DNA of 64,000 nucleotides from Desmodesmus armatus (lineage: Eukaryota; Chlorophyta; Chlorophyceae; Sphaeropleales; Scenedesmaceae): assembly GCA_007449985.2 (NCBI GenBank), contig VIIQ02000085.1, positions 248,001 through 312,000 on the forward strand, in the 5' to 3' direction. This document shows positions 39,401 through 50,379 of this stretch, one piece after another (position 1 is the first letter of the stretch; the number at the start of each line of letters is the position of its first letter). The notes under the pieces were generated by a model. That model was not told the origin of the DNA, did no database searches, and was given only the letters and a program-made list of their open reading frames with translations. The translations under genes were made by a program, and so were the position numbers.

Positions 39401-42400
39401 GCCAGCACAACACAACACAGCACATGTAACACTCCTGCTCCCACCTGTGGCTTTGGCTCCAGCAGCAGTGTGCCCTTGAAGCCAACCTTCTTCTTGTACT
39501 CAGACGCCAGCTTCAGGAACCTGGAAGGAAGACAAAGAATGATATGATACAAATATATATTTTGATATTTGCTTTGTTATGATATTATTTGTTTATTGTT
39601 TTGTTCTACAGAGGGCACCACACAGCACAGCGGCGGCGGCAGGCAGGCGAGGAAGGCAACTTGAAGACAAGATGCTCTCTGATGGCTATCATGGCAGCAG
39701 CAGTGAAGTCAGCTGGGCCACGGCAACAGCAACAACTAGCGCCAGTAAAACCAAGTCACCAGTGTGCTGTGGACAATCACTATACAGACCAGGGGCAGCC
39801 CTGCCGGGCCTCGGGCGAGTTTCCAGACCGCCACAAACTGCTCCCAACTTGCATGCTGCTGGTACTTCAACATGCACAAAATCGTGGTCCCTCTCACCGT
39901 GCTAGCTTGTCCAGCTCGAGGCCCATGTCAGTGTTTATGAGGCTAAGAACCTTCTCCCCCCACTTCCTCCAAGAAAAGACACTTCCTCCAAGAAAAGAGC
40001 CCATAGAGTCAGCCTCAAGCCGCCTCTCACCGTGCCAGGTGATCCAGCTCCAGTCCCATGCCGGGTGCTGTATTCACATGTGACACCTCCCCCCCCCCCC
40101 CCCAAAAAACACACACTATTCTCCGTGCCTAACACACACCACCCCCACCCGCCCCCAAAAGCTGCACACATACATCATTGTCCCTCTCACCGTGCCAGGT
40201 TGGCCAGCTCCAGGGCCATGTCAGTGGTGTATCCACATGTAACACCCACCCACCACCACCACCACACAAACACAACAAGCAAAGTTCAAGCCGCCTCTCA
40301 CCGTGCTAGGTTATTCAGCTCAAGGCCCATGTCGGTGTTGATCAGGCTGATTTAGCCCTCACGACCACCCCCCCCCCCCCAAAAAACCTTCACCAAGCAA
40401 AATTGAAGCCGCCTCTCACAGTGATCAGGTTGTGCAGGTCCAGTCTCATGTCAGTGGTGTATCTCCATGTGACATATCCCCCCCCCCCCCCGCCCCCAAA
40501 AGCTGCTCACATGCATCATTTGGCCCCTCTCACCATGCCATTGGCCCCTCTCACCGTGCTAGGTTGTCCAGCTCCAGTCCCATGTCAGTGTTGATCAGGC
40601 TGATGTAGCCCTCACGACCACCGACCCCCCAATCTTGGCTTGCTTTTCCGTTACAACACCAATTATCTACACTGGATTGGTAATACAAACTTCATTTGGT
40701 CTCTCTCACCGTGCTAGGTTGTCCAGCTCCAGTCCCATGTCGGTGTTGATAAGGCTGATGTAGCCCTCACGACCCCCCCAGAACACATAGTTCTCACCAC
40801 CCAGTAGGTGGGTCACATCCATCGCCTTCTTCACTTGGGCGGCAGCATACGCAAACACGGTTGCGTTGGGACCTGGGGCAACATGCATGAAATGAAGGGG
40901 GTGGGGCGTTCAGGATAGGACGGTCACGGCGCACATGCATCCACACCGTACGGAATGTGTCGGTTGTGAAGGTGTGTGCACAGCAGGTGTGTTGATACCA
41001 TGGCAGCAGAGTACACTACAGTAGTAAAGTGCGACAAGCAGTACAGTGTACTACAGTACGCAATCTGAGACACAGCACTAAGCCCTGCTCTGGATGGGAA
41101 TTTCGAAACTAACGCTGTTATTTCCTCCAGATAGCCCAGAGACCTTGCGCAAGCTTGAGCACAATTGCTTTTGAGGCAACCATCACGCATTCACCCAAAA
41201 AAAGTGCCCAAGTGCACGTACTTGTTGCCGCTCCGTGCATGTAGCGTGGGTCCTTGAAGAGCTGTGCTGTGCCCCACAGTGGCCGTATGTTGGTGCCCTT
41301 CTGTAGCTCAAGGGCCACCTCAGCCACCAGGTCAAGGAACTTGTTGGTCTCAGCTAGATCCTTGCCCAGAGGGGCGATGTCCCTGCAAGATCAAGACACA
41401 GGGCAGCAACAATTATTTGTGTCTTATGTTACGGCGAGCAAGTGTGTCTCTCTTGACGTGATACATGGCGGGGGGTGATACATGGCGGAGAGGGGGGGGG
41501 GGGGGGGAGGCCGGACGGCTTGACATAAGGGATCAACGAACTTGTTGGTCTAAGCAAGGCCCTTGCCCAGAGGGGCGATGTCCCTGCAAGGTTCGGAACA
41601 GAAACAATGCCAAGCACTCGGGATTCAGGACAGATACAATGCTTTGTGTCATTTGTTGGGGCGAGCAACTGCGCCACACTTGAATGATACATGGCGGGGG
41701 GGGGGGGGGAGGGGGGCGGACAGACGGCGGATGGCTTGACATGAGGGATCAAGGACATGTTGGTCTCAGCTAGCTAGATCCTTACCCAGGGGGGGCAATG
41801 TCCCTGCAAGGTTCAGGACAATACAAAGCTGTGTACCATTCTGCATTATGCACTGCATATGACACATGACTGCTGCGTTAGCGTCTCAAACAGATCACCC
41901 AGCCAAATTGTCAGCACAGCATCCTGCCCATTGCCCTCCTCCAACGACAGCTGCGAATGTCGAAAGAACTGCTCCAGTCTGCAACTCGTTGCACCCCCTC
42001 TGCCAACACTGCAGCCCCACTCGCCTGTCGTGGAAGCACCAGCGCTCCACACCCAGCTTGCTCATGAGCTCAAAGTTGGCGTGCATGGCCTTGAATGCAG
42101 CCTGCAGTGGGTCCTTGTCAGCATTCCAGGGCCAGGCCTTGGTGGACGAGCCAAAGGGGTCACTGCCATCACCCTTGAAGCTGTGCCAGAAGGCAACACT
42201 GAAACGCAGCCTGCACAGCACGGCACAGCATGGCAAATGGAGGTTGCAGGAACAGCGCCCATATGCTGGCAGGCCCCATATGCTGGCAGCAATCAATGGC
42301 CAGTTTGGACATTGCCGTGGCCATGTTGCAGTCAGCTTTACAGACACTCATCACCACTCACTGCATGAGCAGCACATACAGCACATACAGCAAATTGATA

Positions 42401-43707
42401 TTGCTGTACATTGTGAAGCTGCGGTCATAAAGATCAGCGCAATGGCTGCTGGGCTGGGTCTATGGCACAACTGTCTTTCACCCTCCATGACTTTGTGTTT
42501 GTTGTTGTCAACACTGGTTCTGTCTGCCCATCACTGCCTATCAATTGTGTCACACAAATGATGATGTGCATTAGCTCACCAGTCTTTCATCGGTTTGCCC
42601 AGGATCTTTTCCTCTGCATTGTAGTAGCGGAATGCCAGTGGGTTGGTGCTGTTGGCGCCCTCGTACCTACACACAACAGCACCACACAACACACAGACAC
42701 CTGAGCATATGGCTACCAGCAGCATGGCCGCACTACACGCCCTGTCAGTATGGCTGCCCAAGTATGGCACATCCCTCCAGGGAGGGGCCGATCCCTGGGC
42801 TGGGCTGGGCTGCCACTGCTGTGTTGATATGTGCTGCATGCGTCAGGCTGGTTGCTGTCAATGTGTCACCGTCTTATGATCCCCGCATGCAGCTGCTGAG
42901 TAAGTGGCTGCTGAATGCATGTTCAGTCGGCACCTTGTCAGCCCCGCTGTGGGGTTGTGTGCTTCAGACAGCATGGATGCAGTATGCATGTCCTGCAAGC
43001 GGGAGGGGCTTCTGTGGCAAGCTGACATTTTGTTTCCCCACACTGGAGGCGAGTTCCAAACTACTGATAGACTCTGGTGATATCCCTGGTGGGGTGTTCT
43101 TACTGGGACTTGCATGCAGGTTTCTGCCTCCACGTAGTGTCTGTCCCCACATGCACACCCTCTGAGACTGGCTGGCAGCTGTAGCTGCTGTAGCTGCTGC
43201 AGCCAGTCCCGTACCTCACCCTGCAGCACTGCAGGGTGAGGTACGGGATGTGCTCACTTGATCTTTGGGATCTCTGGGAAGAACTCTCCATACCACTCCC
43301 CCTTCTCAGGGTTGAAATCCTTCTCGCATGTGTCTGGGTTGGTGCAAGTCTCCGGTGCTGCATGTGCAACCACCGCCTACACACAGGGTAGGGCAAACGG
43401 CAGGCACGCTGGTCAAGGAGACTGCAGGATTGCAACAACGACGTCCTGCCTGTCTGTCTGTCCACACAAAGAGTAGATGAGTAGGTTGTGCGTCACAACA
43501 CGCGCTCTTCGTGCACTTCACGACACAGCTGTATCGTTGCACACAGCTGTGCAACTTGTTTGGTGAGCTGGGCCGGTATGCTGTGTCAGTGGCTAAAACA
43601 GCTTCTGCCACTGCCACCATGCCTCCGACACACCAAAAGCACAGCACAATGTCTAACAAACTCACCAATGCGCCCAAAAGCATGATACATAACGCGTACT
43701 TCGACAT
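36433..43707 (-). CDS. Xylose isomerase with N-terminal ER signal
   Basis: Interconverts D-xylose and D-xylulose (also glucose and fructose), metal-dependent TIM barrel. Twelve exons in coding order: 43666-43707, 43258-43376, 42580-42666, 42025-42210, 41222-41382, 40710-40872, 39445-39520, 38936-39053, 38277-38348, 37774-37902, 37103-37286, 36433-36546; about 485 residues, like plant enzymes. Exon 1 plus the next residues form a signal peptide ([20 protein letters not shown]). Active-site blocks: RWCFHDRDIAP (catalytic His), [57 protein letters not shown]. Exon 4 ends in a GC donor (GCGAGT). Exon 10 needs one extra base at the GGGG of 37856-37859 to keep frame and phase. Introns flanking exons 5 and 6 hold arrays of duplicated splice boundaries. 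Confidence 0.93.
37630..37715 (+). repeat. Interspersed repeat R1, copy 2
   Basis: The best R1 copy: GGGCACCCTCCTGAG, GGCTAGTGCCGAGGTTGGGA, CTCTGTCCCC, TTGCTGTACTGCAC in order. It lies in a xylose isomerase intron, antisense to the gene. Confidence 0.65.
38193..38276 (+). repeat. Telomere-like words in a xylose isomerase intron
   Basis: GGGTTTAGGGTCAGGG is followed within 60 bp by CCCTGAACCCC and CCCCTAAACC, making an imperfect inverted pair of TTTAGGG-like words. Confidence 0.5.
38535..38590 (+). repeat. Interspersed repeat R3, copy 2
   Basis: Shares CTGGCTCCCTTGTGGGTTGC with 45187-45207 exactly, then a related middle and the end CTGTAACTGTAA. Confidence 0.6.
39889..40625 (-). repeat. Array of six extra copies of the xylose isomerase exon 6 donor region
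   Basis: Copies start near 39889, 40021, 40181, 40294, 40413 and 40546; the true boundary is at 40710. Each repeats up to 70 bp of exon 6 coding ([13 protein letters not shown], in some also GREGYISL) followed by a GTGAGA donor and poly-C-rich intron. Unit length varies from 110 to 160 bp. All six keep GT at the donor. Confidence 0.92.
41480..41815 (-). repeat. Two extra copies of the xylose isomerase exon 5 acceptor region
   Basis: Copies of the start of exon 5 with its cag acceptor lie near 41534-41600 and 41752-41815; the true acceptor is at 41383-41385. Unit length is about 210 bp and includes ATACATGGCGG plus a long G run. This array copies the 3' splice side, unlike the donor-side array of exon 6. 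Confidence 0.88.
43208..43247. repeat. Perfect 19-bp palindrome with 2-bp spacer
   Basis: CCCGTACCTCACCCTGCAG at 43208-43226 and its exact complement at 43229-43247, 10 bp past the exon 2 end in xylose isomerase intron 2. Confidence 0.9.
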
Positions 43708-44255
43708 GCTGGCTGCACCCAGCACAAATGATCTGGAGTTGAAGATCAACCTGACAACAGCTGATGGGCGTGACACCGGTTGTCTATCTTCTGAAAAGTA
43801 CAGCTAACTCTTTGTGGTCCCCTTGTGCAGTTGGGGACAGTTGCAGTGCCACGCAGGTCTCAGCGAACAGAAATCCAAATCATATCTCCATAACGGGCGC
43901 AGTCACTTTTCATAGCTTGTTTGAACCCTTTGACCCGATTAAAGCTTGTCCGAGCTGCCCCTGCACTTGCCCGCTGGAGCCCCACCCCACCAGGTGATCA
44001 GGAAATCTGTGGCCTTGCGTTTGAGCAGCAGTGTTGTACAATTGAATACTATAACCTGCCACATAACACTACCAGGCAGAACATGCATGCACAGGCCACT
44101 ACGCGAAGAATTGGCAAGGAGGGTGTGCACAAGGGGGTTCCTAGTGACGCACACACACTTCAAGCCCGTACTGCGCTGCATCAGCCCCCTCTTCTCCCCA
44201 TCACACTTCCACACACTAACTATGCATTTGTATGCATTCAGGTGATCCAGGCAAG
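43708..44255. promoter_or_regulatory. Divergent intergenic region, xylose isomerase / CHI-like
   Basis: About 550 bp between outward start codons. An upstream non-coding exon of either gene may lie inside (a cag at 44239-44241 precedes the CHI-like ATG). Confidence 0.4.
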
Positions 44256-45579
44256 ATGTTTTCGGAGCGCAAGGGCAGCCAGGTCCCCACAGGGGTGCAG
44301 CTGCAGCTGCAGGCACCTTTTGCCAGCCTGTCTTTCGCGCTGTCAAACCCAAAACAAGTCAGCTTCGGTAGGCCCCTGCCCTTTGCGAGCATCAGCTGCT
44401 GCAGCCATGATTTTGGCAAGGGCTGCCAAGAGCCAGCCACAGGGACAGAGTTCCCTTCGGAGCTGTGTGTGCTCACAAAGAAAAACTGCCCACAACTAGC
44501 AGGAGCAGGGTGAGTCTGGGGGGTTTGAATTTGAATATAAGATTTGAATTGTGTGGGGCCAGCCTGTGCGCACTGCAATTGACCGCAAGCATCTGGTGTG
44601 GCACAAGTGGGCGCTTAGGCTTATGACCTTGGACTGGCTGGCAGCGCTTTCGTATTCCCACTACTGCTGCTAATTTGAGTGTTGAGGTTGGAGTCTAAAG
44701 GTCCTGGAATGGTTTCAACACTTTGCTCTTCTTCTGTGGGGTCTCTGAGTTAGTGACTTGTGCTACAAATTTGTCATACCGGCTTCCTGCAGCCTACTGC
44801 ATGTCTGTAGTTGCCAGTGGGACTATCTGCAACTACACACTAGGGTTGTGCCCCTTGGTGTTGTGGTGCAGAGGGTACATGTTACTGTGCAAAGATAGGG
44901 TTGGACAACGGTAACACTGTGACTGCGCTGCTGTGTGTTGCCTGCTGGCTGCAGAGTGCGAGCGAAGCGCATCCTTGGGCTGAAGAACATCAACGGTATG
45001 AGCAACTGCTGCTGGGCTAGCCATGACGCCACACCATCCACACCCCTGCCCTGTATCAAGATGACACGGCACGTACACGCACGGGGCGCAACAATTAGCA
45101 TGCAGCCGCCCCAGCACTCTGCCACTGCATGCCACCCTCCAAGCCAATGTTCTTCTTCATGTTTTTGACGTTGTTCTGGAGGTGCCTGGCTCCCTTGTGG
45201 GTTGCTCAGCTTTTGCTGAGCCAAGAACTGTAACAATGTAACCCTGCAGGACTCACTTGAGCCAAGTGTTTATAGATTTGGGTGTGCCCAGTTGCTGTGT
45301 GTATGGCCAGCCAGTCAGAGCTGCCTGACTCGTGACAGTCAGATACCTCTCACCAGCTGGCCATGTACACAGCAATCAGGCAAACCCAAGTCGAGCTAGA
45401 CACAGGCTGGTGTAGCACCTGCAGGGATTAGTAAAGCTAGACACGGACATGTCAATTGCCAGCTGTTAGGGAAAATAGCAAGCAGCTGGTACCCGTCTGG
45501 TGTTTACGGGCATTTCAGTCCCACCAAGCGTTCCTCACACGCTTTGTGTGTCTCGACCCGCTTCACGCTGCTGCTGCTG

Positions 45580-45656
<77 letters not shown>

Positions 45657-47780
45657 CTCAGTGTACACTGTTGGTCTGTATGTGGACGGTCATGGTGCCA
45701 AGAAGGCACTGAACAAGTACAAGGGAAACGACGTCGACCTACTCATGGACACACAGCAGGTCTTTGACGGTGGGTGGATTATGTCATCACTTTTTTGGGG
45801 GGATTACGTCATCACTTTTGAGTCAAGAAGCGCTTTGATCAGTCAGGACGGCCTGCAATTGTTGTGGTTGCAGTGTCCAACACTGTGTGGCACCAGCAGC
45901 TGAAAGCAGCAGGGTTTGGGAGCGGCAGGCCAGCTACACAGCAGTGAATGGCAGTGAAAAGCAGCCGGGTTGATTGGTTTACAGCAGCAGGGTGTATAGC
46001 AGTTTTGCAGGGTGGTGTGCTCCACATGACATCAGCAAGCACTCACAGCAGCAACAGGCGCATTCCAGCAAACTGTGCAGCACAGCTCAAGGTTGCAGCA
46101 GTGCCCCTGGGTTTGCCCCTGTAGCATTGTTGTAATGCCGTCATGATGTTGTCATAGTCCCGTCATAGTGTTGTCATAGTGTCGACAGCAGCTGAATGCT
46201 TTTGGGTCGTTTGGGTCATGCTGCTGGTGGTTTCATCTGCTGCTGCTGCTGCTGCTGCTGCTCGTGCAGAGTTGGTTGACAACACTCACTTTGAGAAGAG
46301 TTTGCGGCTGGTCATCTCGTTTGGCTCCCTGAAGCGCAGCCAATTTGTGAATGCACTGGAGGAGCGGCTCAAGCCAGCACTGGCAAAGGTGGGCGCAATG
46401 GGGGGGGGGGGGTCGCGTGCGCCCGGGGGGGGGGGGGGGGGTCTCAATTTTGGGGATGGGGGGGTCGCAGGGGAAGGGGGGGGGGGCGTAATGTTTGGGT
46501 GGGGTGGGGTGGAGCAGGGGCTCAAGCCAGCACTGGCAAAGGTGGGCGCAATGGGGGGGGGTCGCGTGCGCCCGGGGGGGGGGGGGGGGGGGGGTCTCAA
46601 TTTTTTGGGGATGGGGGGGGGGGGTCGCAGGGGAAGGGGGGGGGGGGCGTAATGTTTGGGTGGGGTGGGGTGGAGCAGCGGCTCAAGCCAGCACTGGCAA
46701 AGGTGGGCGCAATGGGGGGGGGGGGGGTCGCGTGCGCCGGGGGGGGGGGGGGGGGGGTTCTCAATTTTTGGGGATGGGGGGGGGGGTCGCAGGGGAAGGG
46801 GGGGGGGTGGCGTAATGTTTGGGTGGGGTGTGGTGGAGCAGCGGCTCGAGCCAGCACTGGCAAAGGTTGGCGCAATGGGGGGGGGGGGGGTCGCGTGCGC
46901 CGGGGGGGGGGGGGGTTCTCAATTTTGGGGATGGGGGGGGGGGTCGCAGGGGAAGGGGGGGGGGGGGCGTAATGTTTGGGTGGGGTGGGGTGGAGCAGCG
47001 GCTCAAGCCAGCACTGGCAAAGGTGGGCGCAATGGGGGGGGTCGCGTGCGCCCGGGGGGGGGGGGGGTTCTCAATTTTTGGGGATGGGGGGGGGGGGTCG
47101 CAGGGGAAGGGGGGGGGGGGGTGGCGTAATGTTTGGGTGGGGTGGGGTGGAGCAGCGGCTCAAGCCAGCACTGGCAAAGGTGGGCGCAATGGGGGGGGGG
47201 GTCGCGTGCGCCCGGGGGGGGGGGGGTTCTCAATTTTTGGGGATGGGGGGGGGTCCGCAGGGGAAGGGGGGGGGGGGGCGTAATGTTTGGGTGGGGTGGG
47301 GTGGAGCAGCGGCTCAAGCCAGCACTGGCAAAGGTGGGCGCAATGGGGGGGGGTCGCGTGCGCCCGGGGGGGGGGGGTTCTCAATTTTGGGGATGGGGGG
47401 GGGGTCGCAGGGGAAGGGGGGGGGGGGGGCGTAATGTTTGGGTGGGGTGGGGTGGAGCAGCGGCTCAAGCCAGCACTGGCAAAGGTGGGCGCAATGGGGG
47501 GGGGGGGGGATGCGTGCTTTTTGTGGGGGTTGAGGGGGGGGGTTGGGGTGTGTTGAGACAGTAAATTGAATTCAGTTGTCTGCCCAATAATTGATGAAAC
47601 ACAGGTCAACAGTGTGACGGCAGGGTGTGTGGCCCTTTCCCAACCCTGAACAGGGTGGACAGCGTCGATGCGCCACGTCAGGTGCTCAAAATATACTATA
47701 TTAGCAATACAGTCGGTAACTGCAGCCACAGCAGCTGTTTGACTGACTTCTCTTTACAACTTCTTCTGATGTTCCTGCTG

Positions 47781-47827
<47 letters not shown>

Positions 47828-48381
47828 TGCAGGCCAAGGAGCCTGCCAGTACCATGCAGGCCTTGAGGGTCTGTTTGATGGTGTGCAGTTCAGGAAGGGC
47901 CTGGAGATAGCCTTTGCCTCACACCATAAGGGCCAGCTGGTCACACAAATCGATGGCAAGCAGGTGAGGCGGTTACACCTGCAGCAAGCATGGAGGAATC
48001 AGCCTGATCTGGCTGCGCAAGTTGCTGCTTTGGAGGTTTTGTGTGCAGGCGGGGTTGGGGGAGGATTCAGAATCTTGCCTGCTGGACCGTCCACCAAAGG
48101 AGGGTCAACTCAGTAACTGCCCAGATCTTCACATTTTGCAGTAGGCAAGGCACAATTTGTCCACCACAGACTGACAGTACGATATCTTGCTTTTGCCTGC
48201 TGCTGCCGACCGTGGCTGACGGGATTGTGTTGTGCTGATCCGCTGCTGTTGACAGGTTGGCACCATCCAGTCTCCAGCCCTGGTCAAGGCACTGTTCGAC
48301 ATCTATGTGGGCCCAGATCCCGTCAGCAGCGATGCAAAGAGGTCGTTTGCGCAGGGCTTGGAGTGCTTGCTGAATGACTAG
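44256..48381 (+). CDS. Chalcone isomerase-like protein (CHI-fold, fatty-acid-binding type)
   Basis: CHI-fold proteins of this kind bind fatty acids in plastids; true chalcone isomerases are their plant descendants. Exons 44256-44509, 44955-44995, 45662-45769, 46270-46388, 47833-47963, 48256-48381; about 259 residues. Core stretches: GTEFPSELCV, GAGVRAKRILGLKNINVYTV, GLYVDGHGAKKALNKYKG, KSLRLVISFGSLKRSQFVNAL, GVQFRKGLEIAFASHHKGQL, IDGKQVGTIQSPALVKALFD, IYVGPDPVS. The first 55 residues (MFSERKGSQVPTG, few acids) resemble a plastid transit peptide. Exon 5 needs one extra base near 47861-47869 to keep frame; with it, its length (132) restores phase. CTG tracts abut the acceptors of exons 3, 4 and 5. 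The intron after exon 4 is an eight-unit array. Catalytic CHI activity is not implied. Confidence 0.86.
45187..45243 (+). repeat. Interspersed repeat R3, copy 3
   Basis: CTGGCTCCCTTGTGGGTTGC as in copy 2, with CTCAGCTTTTGCTGAG forming a small stem in the middle and AACTGTAAC near the end. It lies in a CHI-like intron. Confidence 0.6.
45567..45655 (+). repeat. (CTG)n microsatellite at a 3' splice site
   Basis: Nearly uninterrupted CTG repeat, about 29 units, ending six bases before the cag of CHI-like exon 3 (45661). Confidence 0.95.
46362..47515 (+). repeat. Eight-unit array of the CHI-like exon 4 donor region
   Basis: Unit starts near 46362 (true exon), 46512, 46672, 46836, 46992, 47148, 47303 and 47454; length 150 to 164 bp. 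Each holds about 27 bp of exon end (CTCAAGCCAGCACTGGCAAA), the donor GTGGGC, then G runs, TCGCGTGCGCC, TCTCAATTTTGGGGATGG, CGCAGGGGAAGG and TAATGTTTGGGTGG. Copies differ mainly in G-run length. Open frames through it are long but are only the glycine-coding G runs. Confidence 0.95.
47776..47823 (+). repeat. (CTG)n microsatellite at a 3' splice site
   Basis: About 16 CTG units directly before ttgtgcag, the acceptor of CHI-like exon 5. Confidence 0.95.
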
Positions 48382-48938
48382 GTTGCTGCTGTGGCTGGGG
48401 ACAGATCTGGGGTGGATTGACGAAAGGGCCAGTGAGGGAAGAGTGCAGAGAGAGGTTGTGAGAGGAGAGATGACTGTTAATGAAATTTCAAACAACGTTA
48501 TGTTTGGCATTTGCTCCTCCGTGCAAGCAGGGTGTCCAAGCAGTCGACAGTCCCCGCGTCAGCAAGTCCACCTTCCGGTGATGCTGGGCACAAGCAACAA
48601 ATACTTTCAAAAAACCGTTTCTGGTTCAGATGGGGGCGCGTTCTATCATAGGGAGATGAACGTACTCAAAGTCCCGCCCAGATTGTTAAACGGCAGACGG
48701 GGGTGACTTGGCCAGTACCAAGCAGCAGGGAACGCCTGACGTCCTAACTGAAGTCATCTATTTTGCTACTGCTGTCTGTGGTGCTTGTGCCTTGCATCCC
48801 TAAATCCGGTGCAGCACACACACTGCACAATCAGCAGTAGCACTCGATCCGTAAGGATACCCTGCTCTGCCGGAGATCGCTGTGTATATATCGCATTCTA
48901 CCTTTTCATCAATATCTGTCTGTCCAGCAGTGTGTACG
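48382..48938. promoter_or_regulatory. Intergenic region, CHI-like 3' end and GH79 promoter
   Basis: A TATA-like tgtatatat at 48891-48899 lies 40 bp before the GH79 ATG, so the leader would be short or the ATG lies near the cap site. No gene is seen. Confidence 0.4.
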
Positions 48939-50339
48939 ATGAGAGATCACTCGAGCAGTGTCGGTCGTGCTGCTCTCCTTGTCGGAGCACTCGCGCTGGC
49001 AGCATTAGCAATCCATAGAGCAGTAGAAAACTCAGATTACCAGTTTATCAGCAATATCAGCACCTGCAAAGGACTACCAGGCCTGGCACTTCAACTCTGC
49101 AGCAGCTATCACACCGCTGTTGGTCCAGAGAAGTTTACAGCTGCTGTGCACTGGCGCCAGCTCAGTCCTTCCACCTGTAAGTTTGTATTCAAAAGATTTT
49201 ACGTCCTCTCGGTCCCCTTCCCCACAGTAGCCTCTACATGAAGCTATCTTGCATGCCAGTCTCGCCCTCTCCATGATGCATGGCAACAATAGCAGCACAG
49301 ATGATACACAGTTACAAAAACCCATGCAGCATGATACATGTCAATCCCACATACACTCTACTGTCTGTACCTTTGCTGCTGCAGACGCCTGCTCAGGCGT
49401 GACAGTGGACTGCTTGCAAGCTGACATGCGCAACAGCACTGGCAGCAGCTGTGTTCCCCTGCAAGATGGGGAAGCATGCGATGAGCAGCAGCAGTTGGTG
49501 TGCAGCAGGGGCTTCTGTGGAGGTGAGCGGCAGCCAGGGATGGGGGAGGTGGGGTGAGTCAGTTGCATTTGCAAGACTACTGAGGGTCTGCAGCAGGCAG
49601 GGTGTATCCCTGCGTGTGGGGGCTGGGGGGGGGGGGGGTGTGGGAGGTGGGGGTGCAGGTGTCCAGGAGACAGGGAGTGAGGTGTATCTGTTGGGGGAGG
49701 GGGGTTTATGAGAGAGGGTGGGACAGGTGCCCAGGTGACAGGAGACATGGGAGAGGGTGTGTGGGGGGCGGGGGGGGGGGGGGGGGCAGGTCCAGGAGAC
49801 AGGGGAGGGGGGGTGCAGGTGAGCAGGAGAGGGGGGGGGTCTCTGGGGGGAGGGGGTGTTTCTGAGGGAGGGTGTGACAGGTGCCAAGGAGACAGTAGAC
49901 AGGGGAGAGGGGGTGGGGGGGGGGCAGGAGACAAGAGACAGGGGGGGGGGGGGCTCTGTGCGCATGATGTTGGGGGTTAGGTCCACAGATCAAATCAGAC
50001 GACACCTGTATAGCCGCTATTGAGCAGGCAATGGAGGGAGGGAGGGAGGGAGGGACACCATCTTGCGTGCACCAGTGCTGAGAAATTGTTGGCCTTTCAT
50101 TGGCAGAACTGGGCCGACGCAGCTCTCCTTTGACCTGCCAAGTCACGCGCTGTGCACACAAATCAAACACATGACATCCATGCACACCCATGAACCCTCT
50201 TCCTATTTTCAAACCCTGCATCATGCCTGTCTGTCATGATCCCTCAACCCTCAGGCCGCCCCAAGCACCCAGACCCGATTGACCCTTCCTTCAAGCCAGG
50301 GGTCAGCAGTGGCTTTGCACCTGTCAGCTTCACAGCACC

Positions 50340-50379
<40 letters not shown>

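Noticed and set aside
46362..47515. CRISPR-like array of regular repeats
   Set aside because: The units are contiguous 150-160 bp duplications without unique spacers, and include an exon end of a eukaryotic gene.
46179..47556. Long overlapping glycine/proline-rich open frames
   Set aside because: They are produced by G runs in a tandem intronic array; frames shift from unit to unit and no splice or start logic fits.
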